In this document: piece by piece, positions 6,909-15,356 of the stretch
Position numbering within the stretch: the first letter of the stretch is position 1
Layout of the letters: every line of letters begins with the position of its first letter
Origin: JB111 sp049856295
GTDB taxonomy: Bacteria; Actinomycetota; Actinomycetes; Actinomycetales; Actinomycetaceae
Direction of reading: 5' to 3'
Length of the DNA: 64,000 nucleotides
NCBI RefSeq assembly: GCF_049856295.1
Contig: NZ_JBNDMZ010000002.1
Coordinates: 124,001 to 188,000 of the forward strand
Notes under the pieces: generated by a model
The model's database searches: none
What the model saw: only the letters and a program-made list of their open reading frames with translations
Told to the model about the DNA's origin: nothing
Program-made: the position numbers and the translations under genes

Positions 6909-8639
6909 TCAGTCCCGGATGAGACGCGCGCTCGAGAGCGAGGCGGGCGGCTCCTCGTGGTGCTCCTCGGCGGGGTCCGTGCCCTCGACGAGGCCGTGGC
7001 GGTGCGTCTCGGCCTCGGCGAGCTCGGCGGGCGTCACCGGCTCGACGCGGTCCTCGTAGAACCACCTCGAGAAGGCCCGGCGCAGCTTGCCGGGGCCGCG
7101 CTGGCCCGCAGGCCGGTCGACACCGTTCTCGTCGACCTCGGGCTCCTCGAGCACCGGGCGACCGGCCTCGTAGCCGACGAGCGTCCAGCGCTCGTGCTCG
7201 TCGAGGGGGCGGTGCCAGCTGTGCATCGAGCCGTCGGGCAGCTGGACGAGCCGGCCGGTGTTGTGGCCCTCGAGGACCAGCTCGCGGTCCCGGCGCTGCA
7301 GCGCGAGGCAGATGCGCTTGACGAGCGGGAAGAGGATGAACGGGAGCGCGAAGAAGGCGACCCGGAACGCCCACGTGATCTGGTTGATCGACAGGTCGAA
7401 GTGGGTGGCGATGATGTCGTTCGAGCCGGCCGCGAACAGCAGCCCGAACTCGGCGATGATGATGACGCCGACGGCGGTGCGCACGGGCACGTTGCGCGGG
7501 CGGTCGAGGACGTGGTGCTCGCGGCGGTCGCCGGTCACCCACTGCTCGATGAACGGCCACATGGCCAGGAGCCCGAAGAGGATGCCGGGGATGACGACGC
7601 CGGGCACGAGCACGTTGAACGGGATCGTGAACCCGCCGATGACGACCTCGGTCTGCCCCGGCATGAGCCGGAGCGCGCCCTCGAGGAAGAGCATGTACCA
7701 GTCGGGCTGGGCGCCGGCGCCCACGGGGGAGGGGTCGTAGGGCCCGTAGTTCCACACGTTGTTGATCGACATCGTCGCGCCCATGAGCGCGAGGACACCG
7801 AACACGACGAAGAAGAAGCCGCCCGCCTTGGCCATGTAGACCGGGAACAGCGGGAACCCGACGACGTTCTTCTCGGTCCGGCCGGGGCCGGGGTACTGCG
7901 TGTGCTTGTAGACCACGACGAGCATGAGGTGGACGGCGACGAGCGCGAGGATGAGCCCCGGGATGATGAGGATGTGCACCGTGAACAGCCGCGGGATGAT
8001 GTCGGTGCCCGGGAACTCCCCGCCGAACAGCCCGTAGCTGGCGTAGCTGCCGATGATCGGGATGCTCTTCGCCACGCCGTCGGCGATGCGCAGGCCGTTG
8101 CCCGAGAGGACGTCGTCCGGCAGCGAGTAGCCGGAGAAGCCGGCGAGCAGGCCGAGGATCATCAGGCCGAAGCCGACGAGCCAGTTGATCTCGCGCGGCT
8201 TGCGGAACGCACCGGTGAAGAAGATGCGGAACATGTGCGTGACGATCGACGCCATGAACAGCAGGGCGGCCCAGTGGTGGATCTGCCGCATGAGCAGACC
8301 GCCCTTGACCTCGAAGGACATGTAGACGGTCGAGCGGAACGCCTCGGACATCTCGACGCCCTGCATCGTCACCGGGAGGGCGTCCTCCGGGTAGACGGTG
8401 TGGCCCATCGAGGGGACGAAGAACATCGTGAGGAAGATGCCCGTGATGATGAGCGTGATGAAGCTGTAGAGCGCGATCTCGCCCAGCAGGAACGACCAGT
8501 GGTCGGGGAACAGCTTGCGGGCGAACTCCTTGACGAGCTTCGCTCCGCCGACACGCTCGTCGAGCATGACGCCGGCCTTGCCGGCCGCGGTCCGCGGCGC
8601 GGAGGCGGGCAGCGCGTTGGGGGTGGCGGTCGTGGTCAC
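6909..8639 (-). CDS. qcrB: Cytochrome bc1 complex cytochrome b subunit
   Basis: A 576-residue membrane subunit that oxidises menaquinol at the Qp site and carries hemes bL and bH. Eight or more hydrophobic helices are visible, with the conserved bis-His region (RQIHHWAALLFMAS and later VHILIIPG...VHLMLVVVYKHTQYPGPG), and PDWYMLFLEG standing in the region of the PEW quinol-site motif. The C-terminal 120 residues form the charged extension typical of actinobacterial QcrB. Start is the GTG at 8639, in a GTGA overlap with the qcrA stop; the frame upstream is qcrA in another frame. Confidence 0.97.
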   Translation of the reverse strand: MTTTATPNALPASAPRTAAGKAGVMLDERVGGAKLVKEFARKLFPDHWSFLLGEIALYSFITLIITGIFLTMFFVPSMGHTVYPEDALPVTMQGVEMSEAFRSTVYMSFEVKGGLLMRQIHHWAALLFMASIVTHMFRIFFTGAFRKPREINWLVGFGLMILGLLAGFSGYSLPDDVLSGNGLRIADGVAKSIPIIGSYASYGLFGGEFPGTDIIPRLFTVHILIIPGLILALVAVHLMLVVVYKHTQYPGPGRTEKNVVGFPLFPVYMAKAGGFFFVVFGVLALMGATMSINNVWNYGPYDPSPVGAGAQPDWYMLFLEGALRLMPGQTEVVIGGFTIPFNVLVPGVVIPGILFGLLAMWPFIEQWVTGDRREHHVLDRPRNVPVRTAVGVIIIAEFGLLFAAGSNDIIATHFDLSINQITWAFRVAFFALPFILFPLVKRICLALQRRDRELVLEGHNTGRLVQLPDGSMHSWHRPLDEHERWTLVGYEAGRPVLEEPEVDENGVDRPAGQRGPGKLRRAFSRWFYEDRVEPVTPAELAEAETHRHGLVEGTDPAEEHHEEPPASLSSARLIRD

Positions 8640-9736
8640 TTGAGACGCTCCCAGTAGCTCGCCCCGATGGGCTCGTCGAAGTCGGCGGTCGCGATGAGGT
8701 AGCCCTCGGTGTCGACGGCGATCGGCAGCTGCGGCAGCGGGCGCTTGGCCGGGCCGAAGACGACCTTCGCGCCGTCGGTCATGTCGAACGTCGACTGGTG
8801 GCACGGGCACAGCAGCTCGTGCGTCGTCTGCTCGTAGAGCGCGACGGGGCAACCCACGTGCGTGCAGATCTTCGAGTACGCGACGATGCCGTCGTAGCTC
8901 CAGTCCTGCCGCTCGGGTGCCTCGGTGATGATGCCGGGGTCCATCCGGACGAGGATGACGACGGCCTTGGCCTTCTCCTCGTAGTAGTGCTCCTCGGCGT
9001 CCATGCCCTGCGGGACGATGTGGAAGACCGAGCCGCGCGTGACCGCGGAGGCCTGCACCGGGTCGCCCGTCGGGTCGATCGCGAGGCGGCGGCCCACGCG
9101 GCCGTCGGCCGTCTCGCCGAAGAAGCTCGGGTCGGCGTCCTCGGGCGTGTCGCCCCAGATCGTGTGGCGGAACTTGTCGACGTCCCAGTCCCGGCCGAGG
9201 TTGCCGACCAGGGGCACGACGAAGGGGAGCGGGGCGAGGGCGAGGGCGCCGGCGAGCGCGCCCTTGAGCAGCGGTCGGCGGGCGATGTTCGAGTCGTCCG
9301 CGCCGCGCTGGAGGATCTGCTGCGCCTCGGCCCGCTCGGCGGCGCCGGACGCGACGGAGTGGCGCTCCTCGATCTGCTCCTCGTCGTTCATCAGCGACTT
9401 CGCCCAGTGGACGGCCGCGATCCCGATGCCCAGCGCGCCGATCCCGAGGCCCAGGCCGAGGGAGAGGTTGGAGAGCCGGACGCTCATCATCTCGGCGTTG
9501 AGCGGCAGGACGACGTAGAGGACGATGCCGGCGACCGACGCGACGATCGAGATCGTCAGCAGGGCCACGACGATGGCCTCGGACCGCTTGGCGGCGGCCG
9601 GGTCCGAGTCGCCCAGGCGGTGCTTGTGCGGGGCCAGGCCGGGGTTCTCGAACCGCTCCTGGACCGCGACCGCGGAGTCGCTCTCGCGGCCGGTCGCCAC
9701 CTCGCGGTGGTGGTCGTTGTGGGGGGTGGTGCTCAC
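8636..9736 (-). CDS. qcrA: Rieske iron-sulfur subunit of cytochrome bc1
   Basis: A 366-residue protein with three N-terminal transmembrane helices, the actinobacterial arrangement, and a C-terminal Rieske domain. The [2Fe-2S] ligands are in CTHVGC and CPCHQS. It shuttles electrons from menaquinol to the cytochrome cc subunit QcrC. Start is the GTG at 9736 that overlaps the qcrC stop as GTGA, giving STTPHND at the N-terminus; the longer frame would overlap qcrC extensively. A basic ARRPLLKG segment precedes the third helix, as expected for a protein whose insertion can involve Tat. Confidence 0.97.
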   Translation of the reverse strand: MSTTPHNDHHREVATGRESDSAVAVQERFENPGLAPHKHRLGDSDPAAAKRSEAIVVALLTISIVASVAGIVLYVVLPLNAEMMSVRLSNLSLGLGLGIGALGIGIAAVHWAKSLMNDEEQIEERHSVASGAAERAEAQQILQRGADDSNIARRPLLKGALAGALALAPLPFVVPLVGNLGRDWDVDKFRHTIWGDTPEDADPSFFGETADGRVGRRLAIDPTGDPVQASAVTRGSVFHIVPQGMDAEEHYYEEKAKAVVILVRMDPGIITEAPERQDWSYDGIVAYSKICTHVGCPVALYEQTTHELLCPCHQSTFDMTDGAKVVFGPAKRPLPQLPIAVDTEGYLIATADFDEPIGASYWERLK

Positions 9737-10518
9737 GAGGACTTCGCTCCGATCCAGACCGAGGCGGCGACGAGGACGCCCATGCCGACGATCCACACCC
9801 ACACGCCCTCGTTGACGGGGCCGACGGAGCCGAGCGAGAGCCCGCCCACGGACACGTCACGCTGCGCGACGAGGTAGGCGATGACGTCCCGCTTGCCCTC
9901 GGGGGTGATGTTGGCGTCGTTGAACACCGGCATCGACTGCGGGCCGGTGAGCATGGCCTCGTAGATCTCGGTCGGGGTGGAGCCGTCGAGGGCGGGCGCG
10001 TACCGGCCCTCCGAGAGGGCGCCGCCGGCGCCGACCGCGTTGTGGCACATCGCGCAGTTGGTGCGGAAGAGCTCCATGCCGTTGGCGGCGTCACCCATCT
10101 CCGGGTCGACCTGCTCGGCGGTGGGAACCGACGGGCCGGGGCCGAGGGCCGCGACGAACGCGGCGACCTGGTTGATCTCCTCGGGCGTGAAGCTCGGGTT
10201 GCCGGCGGGGGCCTGCGGGCCGTTCATGCGCATCGGCATCCGGCCGGTGGCCATCTGGAAGTCGACGCTCGCCGCGCCGACGCCGACGAGCGACGGGCCG
10301 ATGTCCGTGCCCGTGGCGTCGAGGCCGTGGCAGGTGGCGCAGTTGGCCTGGAACAGCCGCTCGCCGGCCTCGGCGTCCTCCGAGGAGCTCTCGGCGGACG
10401 TCGCGTCCGCGGTGCCCGCGTCGACGAGGGCGAGGACCCCGCCCGTCATCAGCAGTGCGAGCAGGAGCAGGATGACCGGTGCGTACCGGCTCCTCCTGCG
10501 GGCGGCGAGTGCCTTCAC
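9733..10518 (-). CDS. qcrC: Diheme cytochrome c subunit of bc1 (cytochrome cc)
   Basis: A 261-residue membrane-anchored protein with an N-terminal helix (about 12-33), two heme c domains and a C-terminal helix (about 237-256). CXXCH motifs are CATCH and CAMCH, with distal Met candidates in RMPMRM and QSMPVF. The two hemes carry electrons directly from the Rieske centre to CuA in CtaC, replacing soluble cytochrome c. The GTG start has GAGAGG upstream. Second gene of ctaE-qcrC-qcrA-qcrB. Confidence 0.97.
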   Translation of the reverse strand: MKALAARRRSRYAPVILLLLALLMTGGVLALVDAGTADATSAESSSEDAEAGERLFQANCATCHGLDATGTDIGPSLVGVGAASVDFQMATGRMPMRMNGPQAPAGNPSFTPEEINQVAAFVAALGPGPSVPTAEQVDPEMGDAANGMELFRTNCAMCHNAVGAGGALSEGRYAPALDGSTPTEIYEAMLTGPQSMPVFNDANITPEGKRDVIAYLVAQRDVSVGGLSLGSVGPVNEGVWVWIVGMGVLVAASVWIGAKSS

Positions 10519-10608
10519 GATTCTCGACCTCTCGGTGGTGAGTGCGGTGGTGGGGGTCGTGGGATGTCGGGGCTGGTCCGGACCTTTCCGTGCCGCGCCC
10601 CGGCGACG

Positions 10609-11244
10609 CTATCTGATGACGTAGATGATGATGAACAGGCCGATCCAGACGACGTCGACGAAGTGCCAGTAGTACGACACGACGACGGCGGAGCCGGCCT
10701 CGAGGTGGCCGAAGACCTTGGCCTGGTACGAGCGGCCGAGGACGTAGAGGAACGCGATGAGCCCGCCGATGACGTGCAGCGCGTGGAAGCCGGTCGTGAT
10801 GTAGAAGACCGACGAGTACGAGCTCGCCTGGATCGTCACGCCGTGGTGCATGAGCTCGATGTACTCGGTCGTCTGACCGGCGACGAAGATCGCGCCGAGG
10901 ACGAAGGAGAGCACGTACCACTCGTTCATGCCCCAGCGGCGGATGTCGAGCATCGAGCCGGTGCGGGACTGCTGGAACCGCTCGGCGGCCCACACGCCCA
11001 TCTGGCAGGTGAAGGAGCTGGCGACGAGGATAATCGTGATGCTCAGCGCCCACGGGAAGTTGAGGACGGACGCCTCGTCCGACCACGCCTCCGGTCCGGC
11101 GACGGACCGGTGCGTGAAGTACATCGCGAACAGTCCCGCGAAGAACATCAGCTCCGAGCTGAGCCAGACGATGACGCCGACCGACAGCGGGTTCGGCCGG
11201 TTCACCGTTCCCGGGACGTGGGCGGGTGCAGAGGTAGACGACAC
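10609..11244 (-). CDS. ctaE: Cytochrome c oxidase subunit III
   Basis: A 211-residue protein with five helices, the short bacterial form. Family segments include WLSSELMFFAGLFAMYF, TTGFHALHVIGG and YYWHFVDVVWIGLF. It stabilises subunit I and binds lipid near the proton entrance. I chose the GTG at 11244 because a CATAAT -10 hexamer ends 6 nt upstream, predicting a leaderless transcript, and because the protein then begins like other CtaE sequences. It heads the ctaE-qcrCAB operon, with 90 nt before qcrC. Confidence 0.96.
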   Translation of the reverse strand: MSSTSAPAHVPGTVNRPNPLSVGVIVWLSSELMFFAGLFAMYFTHRSVAGPEAWSDEASVLNFPWALSITIILVASSFTCQMGVWAAERFQQSRTGSMLDIRRWGMNEWYVLSFVLGAIFVAGQTTEYIELMHHGVTIQASSYSSVFYITTGFHALHVIGGLIAFLYVLGRSYQAKVFGHLEAGSAVVVSYYWHFVDVVWIGLFIIIYVIR

Positions 11245-11250
11245 CCGGTC

Positions 11251-11256
11251 ATTATG
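11251..11256 (-). promoter_or_regulatory. -10 element of leaderless ctaE-qcrCAB promoter
   Basis: CATAAT on the minus strand, 6 nt before the GTG start. The predicted transcription start coincides with the start codon. Confidence 0.6.
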
Positions 11257-11464
11257 ACCCACCCGAGGAGGTGCGCGGACCTCTCCCGTCGGCGCGCCGA
11301 CAGGTCGGGACGGCCGCGCGACGTGGTACCCGCGGGGGAGGCGGCCGGTCCCGGCGGTCTGTGGGTCGCGCCACGGCCGGGTGGCGCGGCGCGGCGGGCC
11401 TACGATGTGCGGGGCAGCCCGGCCGTGCCGGGCCGCCGGGCACCGGACTTGTGAGGAGCAGGAC

Positions 11465-11905
11465 ATGACCGTGACCAGGGCCGACCATGGGGCCGAGCCG
11501 GCGAAGGACGTCGACGAGGGACGCCTGAGAGTCCTCGTGTTCTCGGACGACTCCGCCACCCGCCGCGAGATCGTCTCCTCGGTCGGGCGGCGCCCCGCGC
11601 GCGACGTCCCCCTGGTCGACCTGGTCGAGACCGCCACGGCCGAGGCGGTCGTCGAGGCCGTCGAGGCCGGCGGGATCGCCGCTCTCGTCCTCGACGCGGA
11701 GGCGGCCAAGGAGGGCGGGATGTCGCTCACCCGCCGCCTGAAGACGAGCGTCTACAACTGCCCGCCCGTGCTGCTGATGATCGCCCGTCCCCAGGACCGG
11801 TGGCTCGCCACCTGGTCGGAGGCCGACGCCGTCGCCACCTACCCGGTCGACCCGCGGGAGCTCCAGGAGGCCCTGTCCGGCCTGCTCCGCGAGCGCCTGT
11901 CGTGA
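11465..11905 (+). CDS. Receiver-like (response-regulator fold) protein upstream of trpD
   Basis: A 146-residue protein with an N-terminal tail and one CheY-like receiver domain (about 20-143), but no output domain. An acidic pair (SDDSATR) follows strand 1 and an Asp ends strand 3 (ALVLDAEAAKEGG), at the phosphorylation position. The conserved Lys of strand 5 is not obvious; the segment reads ARPQDRW. It may be a phospho-independent pseudo-receiver. ATG at 11465 has GAGGAG upstream; a TACGAT -10 lies near 11401. Its stop overlaps the trpD start (GTGA), so the two are probably coupled. Function is unknown. Confidence 0.75.
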   Translation: MTVTRADHGAEPAKDVDEGRLRVLVFSDDSATRREIVSSVGRRPARDVPLVDLVETATAEAVVEAVEAGGIAALVLDAEAAKEGGMSLTRRLKTSVYNCPPVLLMIARPQDRWLATWSEADAVATYPVDPRELQEALSGLLRERLS

Positions 11906-12969
11906 GGTCGGGGCGCGCCGCACGCTGGCCCGACCTCCTCGCCCGCGTGGTCGCGGGGGAGGACCTCTCCGCCCGGGACACCGCGTGGGCGATGAACGAG
12001 GTGATGACCGGCGCGACGGACGACGTGGTGCTCGGCGGCTTCCTCACCGCGCTCAGCACCAAGGGCGAGTCCGTCGAGGAGCTGCGCGGGCTCGCCGACG
12101 AGATGCTCGCGCACGCCCTGCCGGTCGACGTGCCCTCCGACGTGGTCGACATCGTCGGGACGGGGGGCGACCGCCTGCGGACCGTCAACATCTCGACGAT
12201 GGCCTCGCTCGTCATCGCCGGGACCGGCGTGCGCGTGGTCAAGCACGGCAACCGGGCGTCGTCCTCCGCGTCCGGCTCGGCCGACGTCCTCGAGCGGCTC
12301 GGGGTGGATCTCGACCTCGACGTGCCCACGGTCGAGCGGGTGTTCCACGAGAACGGCCTGACGTTCTGCTTCGCCAACATGTTCCACCCGTCGATGCGGT
12401 ACGCCGCCCCCACCCGGCGCGCGCTGGGGATCGGGACGGCGTTCAACCTGCTCGGGCCCCTGACGAACCCGGCCCGCCCCCGCGCGGGCGCCATCGGCGT
12501 CTCCCCGGTCCGCAGCGCCCCGCTGGTCGCCGGCGTGCTCGCGGCCCGCGGCACCTCTGCGCTCGTGTTCCGCGGACGCGACAACGGGCTCGACGAGCTG
12601 TCGTCGACCACCGTCAACCAGGTGTGGGAGGTCACGGACGGCGAGGTGCACGCCCGCGAGATCGACGCCGTCGCCCAGCTCGGCCTGGCCCCGACCACGG
12701 TCGAGGACCTGCGGGGCCAGGACGCCGGCTACAACGCCGGTGTGGCGGAGCGGCTCCTGGCCGGCGAGACCGGTCCCGTGCGCGAGGCGGTGCTGCTCAA
12801 CGCGGCCGCCGCCCTCGTCGCCGACGGCACCCTGCCCGGGCTGGACCGTGCGGAGCAGCCGGACCTCGTCGCGCGGCTGCGGACGGGCATCGACCACGCC
12901 CGGGAGTCCGTCGACACCGGCGCCGCGCGCGCCCGGCTCGACCGCTGGATCGAGCTCACCGACAGCTGA
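11902..12969 (+). CDS. trpD: Anthranilate phosphoribosyltransferase
   Basis: A 355-residue enzyme joining anthranilate to PRPP, the second step of tryptophan synthesis. Motifs include GTGGD (PRPP binding), KHGNRASSSASGSAD, FANMFHPSMRYAAPTRR for anthranilate, and NLLGPLTNPARP. The GTG at 11902 overlaps the upstream receiver-like gene stop; no independent ribosome-binding site is evident. It stands apart from other trp genes, as Rv2192c does in M. tuberculosis next to ctaE/qcrCAB. A long inverted repeat follows the stop. Confidence 0.97.
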   Translation: MRSGRAARWPDLLARVVAGEDLSARDTAWAMNEVMTGATDDVVLGGFLTALSTKGESVEELRGLADEMLAHALPVDVPSDVVDIVGTGGDRLRTVNISTMASLVIAGTGVRVVKHGNRASSSASGSADVLERLGVDLDLDVPTVERVFHENGLTFCFANMFHPSMRYAAPTRRALGIGTAFNLLGPLTNPARPRAGAIGVSPVRSAPLVAGVLAARGTSALVFRGRDNGLDELSSTTVNQVWEVTDGEVHAREIDAVAQLGLAPTTVEDLRGQDAGYNAGVAERLLAGETGPVREAVLLNAAAALVADGTLPGLDRAEQPDLVARLRTGIDHARESVDTGAARARLDRWIELTDS

Positions 12970-12981
12970 GGGCCGGACCTC

Positions 12982-13047
12982 GCCCAGAATATCAAGCGGG
13001 AGAACTGGATTGTTCGATATCCAGTCCTCCCGCTTGATTCATTGGGC
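12982..13047. terminator. Long AT-containing inverted repeat between convergent trpD and the Lrp-type gene
   Basis: Arms 12982-13010 and 13019-13047 match at 24 of 29 positions; the inner 20 bp match at 19. The loop is TGTTCGAT. It lies 13 nt after trpD and ends 3 nt before the Lrp-type gene stop, so it can serve both as terminator. It is clearly richer in A/T than its surroundings, which is unusual among the hairpins in this window. Confidence 0.75.
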
Positions 13048-13049
13048 AG

Positions 13050-13328
13050 TCAGTCGAGGCCGATGTGGAACGCCTGCTCGAGGTCGTTGCGGGAGTAGGC
13101 CTGGAACGCGAGGTACGTCGTCGTCCCCGTGACGCCCTCGATCTTGCCGAGCCGGTCGGACACGACGACCGCGAGGTCCTCGTGCTGCGCCACCCGGGCG
13201 ATCGCGACGAGGTCGAAGTCCCCCGTGACGGAGTAGACCTCGGCGATGCCGTCGAGGTCGGCCACGCCCTGGGCGACCTCGGGGATCCTGGCCACGTCGG
13301 CCTCGATCATGACGATGGCGGTGAGCAT
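13050..13328 (-). CDS. Stand-alone Lrp/AsnC ligand-binding (RAM) domain protein
   Basis: A 92-residue protein consisting only of the alpha/beta RAM domain that binds amino acids in Lrp/AsnC regulators; the DNA-binding helix-turn-helix is absent. Features are MLTAIVMIEADVARI, the GDFDLVAIARV strand and GVTGTTTYLAF. Such proteins form multimers and may sense amino acids or modulate full-length Lrp proteins. The ATG has a GGAGGAG ribosome-binding site. It follows the DnaQ-UvrC fusion gene on the same strand by 53 nt. Confidence 0.88.
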   Translation of the reverse strand: MLTAIVMIEADVARIPEVAQGVADLDGIAEVYSVTGDFDLVAIARVAQHEDLAVVVSDRLGKIEGVTGTTTYLAFQAYSRNDLEQAFHIGLD

Positions 13329-13381
13329 GTCTCCTCCTGGAGGTCGGTCGGTCGCCGGGCGGTGCCGGGGCTGGGACGGCG

Positions 13382-15223
13382 TCAGCGGCGCCGGCCCCCA
13401 TCATCCCCGATGAGCGAGTCGGGTCCGGGCGGCAGGGGCAGGGAGGCGGCACCGCCGGTCGGCGAGCCGAGCGGCGCGTCGCCGGAGTGCTCGACGATCC
13501 GGGTGCCGCCCCGCCACAGCCAGTCGGCGAGGATCTCGGTCTCCTCCGCCGACGCCGCGCCCCACTCGCTGCTCGGCGGTTGCACGTGCTCGGCGGTCGC
13601 GACGAGGTCGGCCACGGTGTCCATCGGGTCGACGCCCCGCGGGGACACGGCGGTCCCGGCCAGCCGGCCGTGCCGCACCACGACGATCTCCCACCCGCCG
13701 GCGGCCAGGGCGCGGGCGGCGACGATCTGCGCGGTCGCGACCAGCGGACGCAGCAGCTCGGTGCGCCGGGCCGCGACGAGCAGCGCCCGCAGCCGGTCGC
13801 GCTCCGTCCCGGCCTCCTCGTACCGCTGCCGTGCGGCCAGCTCCCGGATCCGGGCACGCAGCCGGGCGTTCACCTCCGAGACGTCGCCCGCCAGCACCCG
13901 GCGCACCGCCGCGACCGCGTCCTCGTGCGGGAGCGGCTCCGACGTGCCGGCGGCACGCGTGCGGGGGCGGATCTCGAGCAGTGCGGGGGAGCCGACGCAC
14001 GGCGCCGAGCACTGGCCGAGCTCGGCGAGCGCGCAGGCGCGGGCGTCGGCGCGCGGGGTGGCGGGCAGTCGCGTGGTGCAGCGACGCACGGGCACGGCGG
14101 CCTGGATCGCCTCGACCGCGCGCTGGGCCGCCCTGTGGGACGTGAACGGCCCGATCGCGGAGTCCAGGCCCCCGGCCGGCAGGGATCGGACGATCGTCAC
14201 CCGCGGGTGCGCCTCGTCGGTCAGCCGGACCCAGGGCATCCGCGCCGGCCGCTTCGAGCGCCGGTTGTAGGGCGGGTCGAGCTCGGCGATGAGGCGCAGC
14301 TCGCGGACCTGGGCCTCGAGCACGGTGGCGCACGGGATCTCCTCGACCGACACGGCCAGGTCGACCATCTCGCCGATCCGCGCCCGGCGCTCGGCGCTCG
14401 TGAAGTAGGAGCGCACCCGCTGGCGCAGGTTCGTCGCCCGGCCGACGTACAGCACCTGCTGATCGGGGCCGACGAACCGGTAGACGCCCGGGCCGCGCGA
14501 GAGCCCGTCGGCGAGGGTCGACTTGCGTCGGCGGTGGGCGGGCACCTGCTCGGCCAGCGTCGGCAGGTCCTCGCGGTGCGTGATGCCGAGCGGGGTGAGT
14601 CGGCCGATGAGGGCGTGCAGGACGTCGACGGTCGCGCGCGCGTCGGACAGGGCCCGGTGGTCCGGCGTCGTCGTCGCCCCGAAGTACGCGGCGAGCGTGC
14701 CGAGCTTGCGGTTGGGCACCTCGTCGTTGGTGACGACGCGGCGGGCGAGCTGGACGGTGTCGACGATCATCGGCCGGGGCCACTCCCGCCCGGCGCGGCG
14801 GAACGCCTCCTTGAGGAAGCCGACGTCGAACCGCGCGTTGTGCGCGACCAGAACGGAGCCCGTCTCCAGGCCGGCCATCTCGAGGAAGGTGGGGAGCACC
14901 TCCTCGATCGGCGGCGCGGGCGTGACCATCGCCGTCGTGATGCCGGTGAGGACCGTGATCTGCGGCGGGATGGGGACGCCCGGGTTGACCAGCGTGCCGA
15001 GCTCGGCGAGCACCTCGCCGCCGCGGACCTTGACGGCACCGATCTCGGTGATCCGGTCCGACCTGGCCGCCCCGCCGGTGGTCTCCAGGTCGACGACGAC
15101 GAACGTCACCTCGCTCAGCGGCGTCCCGAGCTCGTCGAGCCCGACCTGGTAGGGCCGGCCGCCCGGCCCGCCGTCCTCGGTCGCGAGGCGGCGACCGGGC
15201 GGCGGGGCGAGCATCGAGGTCAT
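13382..15223 (-). CDS. DEDDh exonuclease fused to GIY-YIG (UvrC/Cho-type) endonuclease
   Basis: A 613-residue two-nuclease fusion. Residues about 35-205 form a DnaQ-type 3'-5' exonuclease: VVDLETTG (Exo I), VAHNARFDVGFL (Exo II) and HRALSDARAT (Exo III with His). Residues about 240-330 form a GIY-YIG domain (GVYRFVGPDQQVLYVGRATNLRQRV). A UvrC-like segment with RYEEAGTERDRLRALL (about 450-480) follows. It probably acts in DNA repair, removing a damaged strand piece. It corresponds to Rv2191 of M. tuberculosis in type and position. The ATG lies 6 nt after TAGCCT, so the mRNA is probably leaderless. Confidence 0.9.
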   Translation of the reverse strand: MTSMLAPPPGRRLATEDGGPGGRPYQVGLDELGTPLSEVTFVVVDLETTGGAARSDRITEIGAVKVRGGEVLAELGTLVNPGVPIPPQITVLTGITTAMVTPAPPIEEVLPTFLEMAGLETGSVLVAHNARFDVGFLKEAFRRAGREWPRPMIVDTVQLARRVVTNDEVPNRKLGTLAAYFGATTTPDHRALSDARATVDVLHALIGRLTPLGITHREDLPTLAEQVPAHRRRKSTLADGLSRGPGVYRFVGPDQQVLYVGRATNLRQRVRSYFTSAERRARIGEMVDLAVSVEEIPCATVLEAQVRELRLIAELDPPYNRRSKRPARMPWVRLTDEAHPRVTIVRSLPAGGLDSAIGPFTSHRAAQRAVEAIQAAVPVRRCTTRLPATPRADARACALAELGQCSAPCVGSPALLEIRPRTRAAGTSEPLPHEDAVAAVRRVLAGDVSEVNARLRARIRELAARQRYEEAGTERDRLRALLVAARRTELLRPLVATAQIVAARALAAGGWEIVVVRHGRLAGTAVSPRGVDPMDTVADLVATAEHVQPPSSEWGAASAEETEILADWLWRGGTRIVEHSGDAPLGSPTGGAASLPLPPGPDSLIGDDGGRRR

Positions 15224-15229
15224 CCCGTG

Positions 15230-15235
15230 AGGCTA
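15230..15235 (-). promoter_or_regulatory. -10 element of leaderless promoter for the nuclease fusion
   Basis: TAGCCT on the minus strand, 6 nt from the ATG at 15223. Confidence 0.5.
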
Positions 15236-15356
15236 CGGACGCGCGCCGACAACGCGCGCGAGCGGGACGGGTCCGGCGCGTCGGAGCGGCGTGGCCCCAC
15301 GCGCCGTGGTCCGCGCCCGACGGCGTTCCCGTCGGCCGCGTGACATGGCTCCGCGG

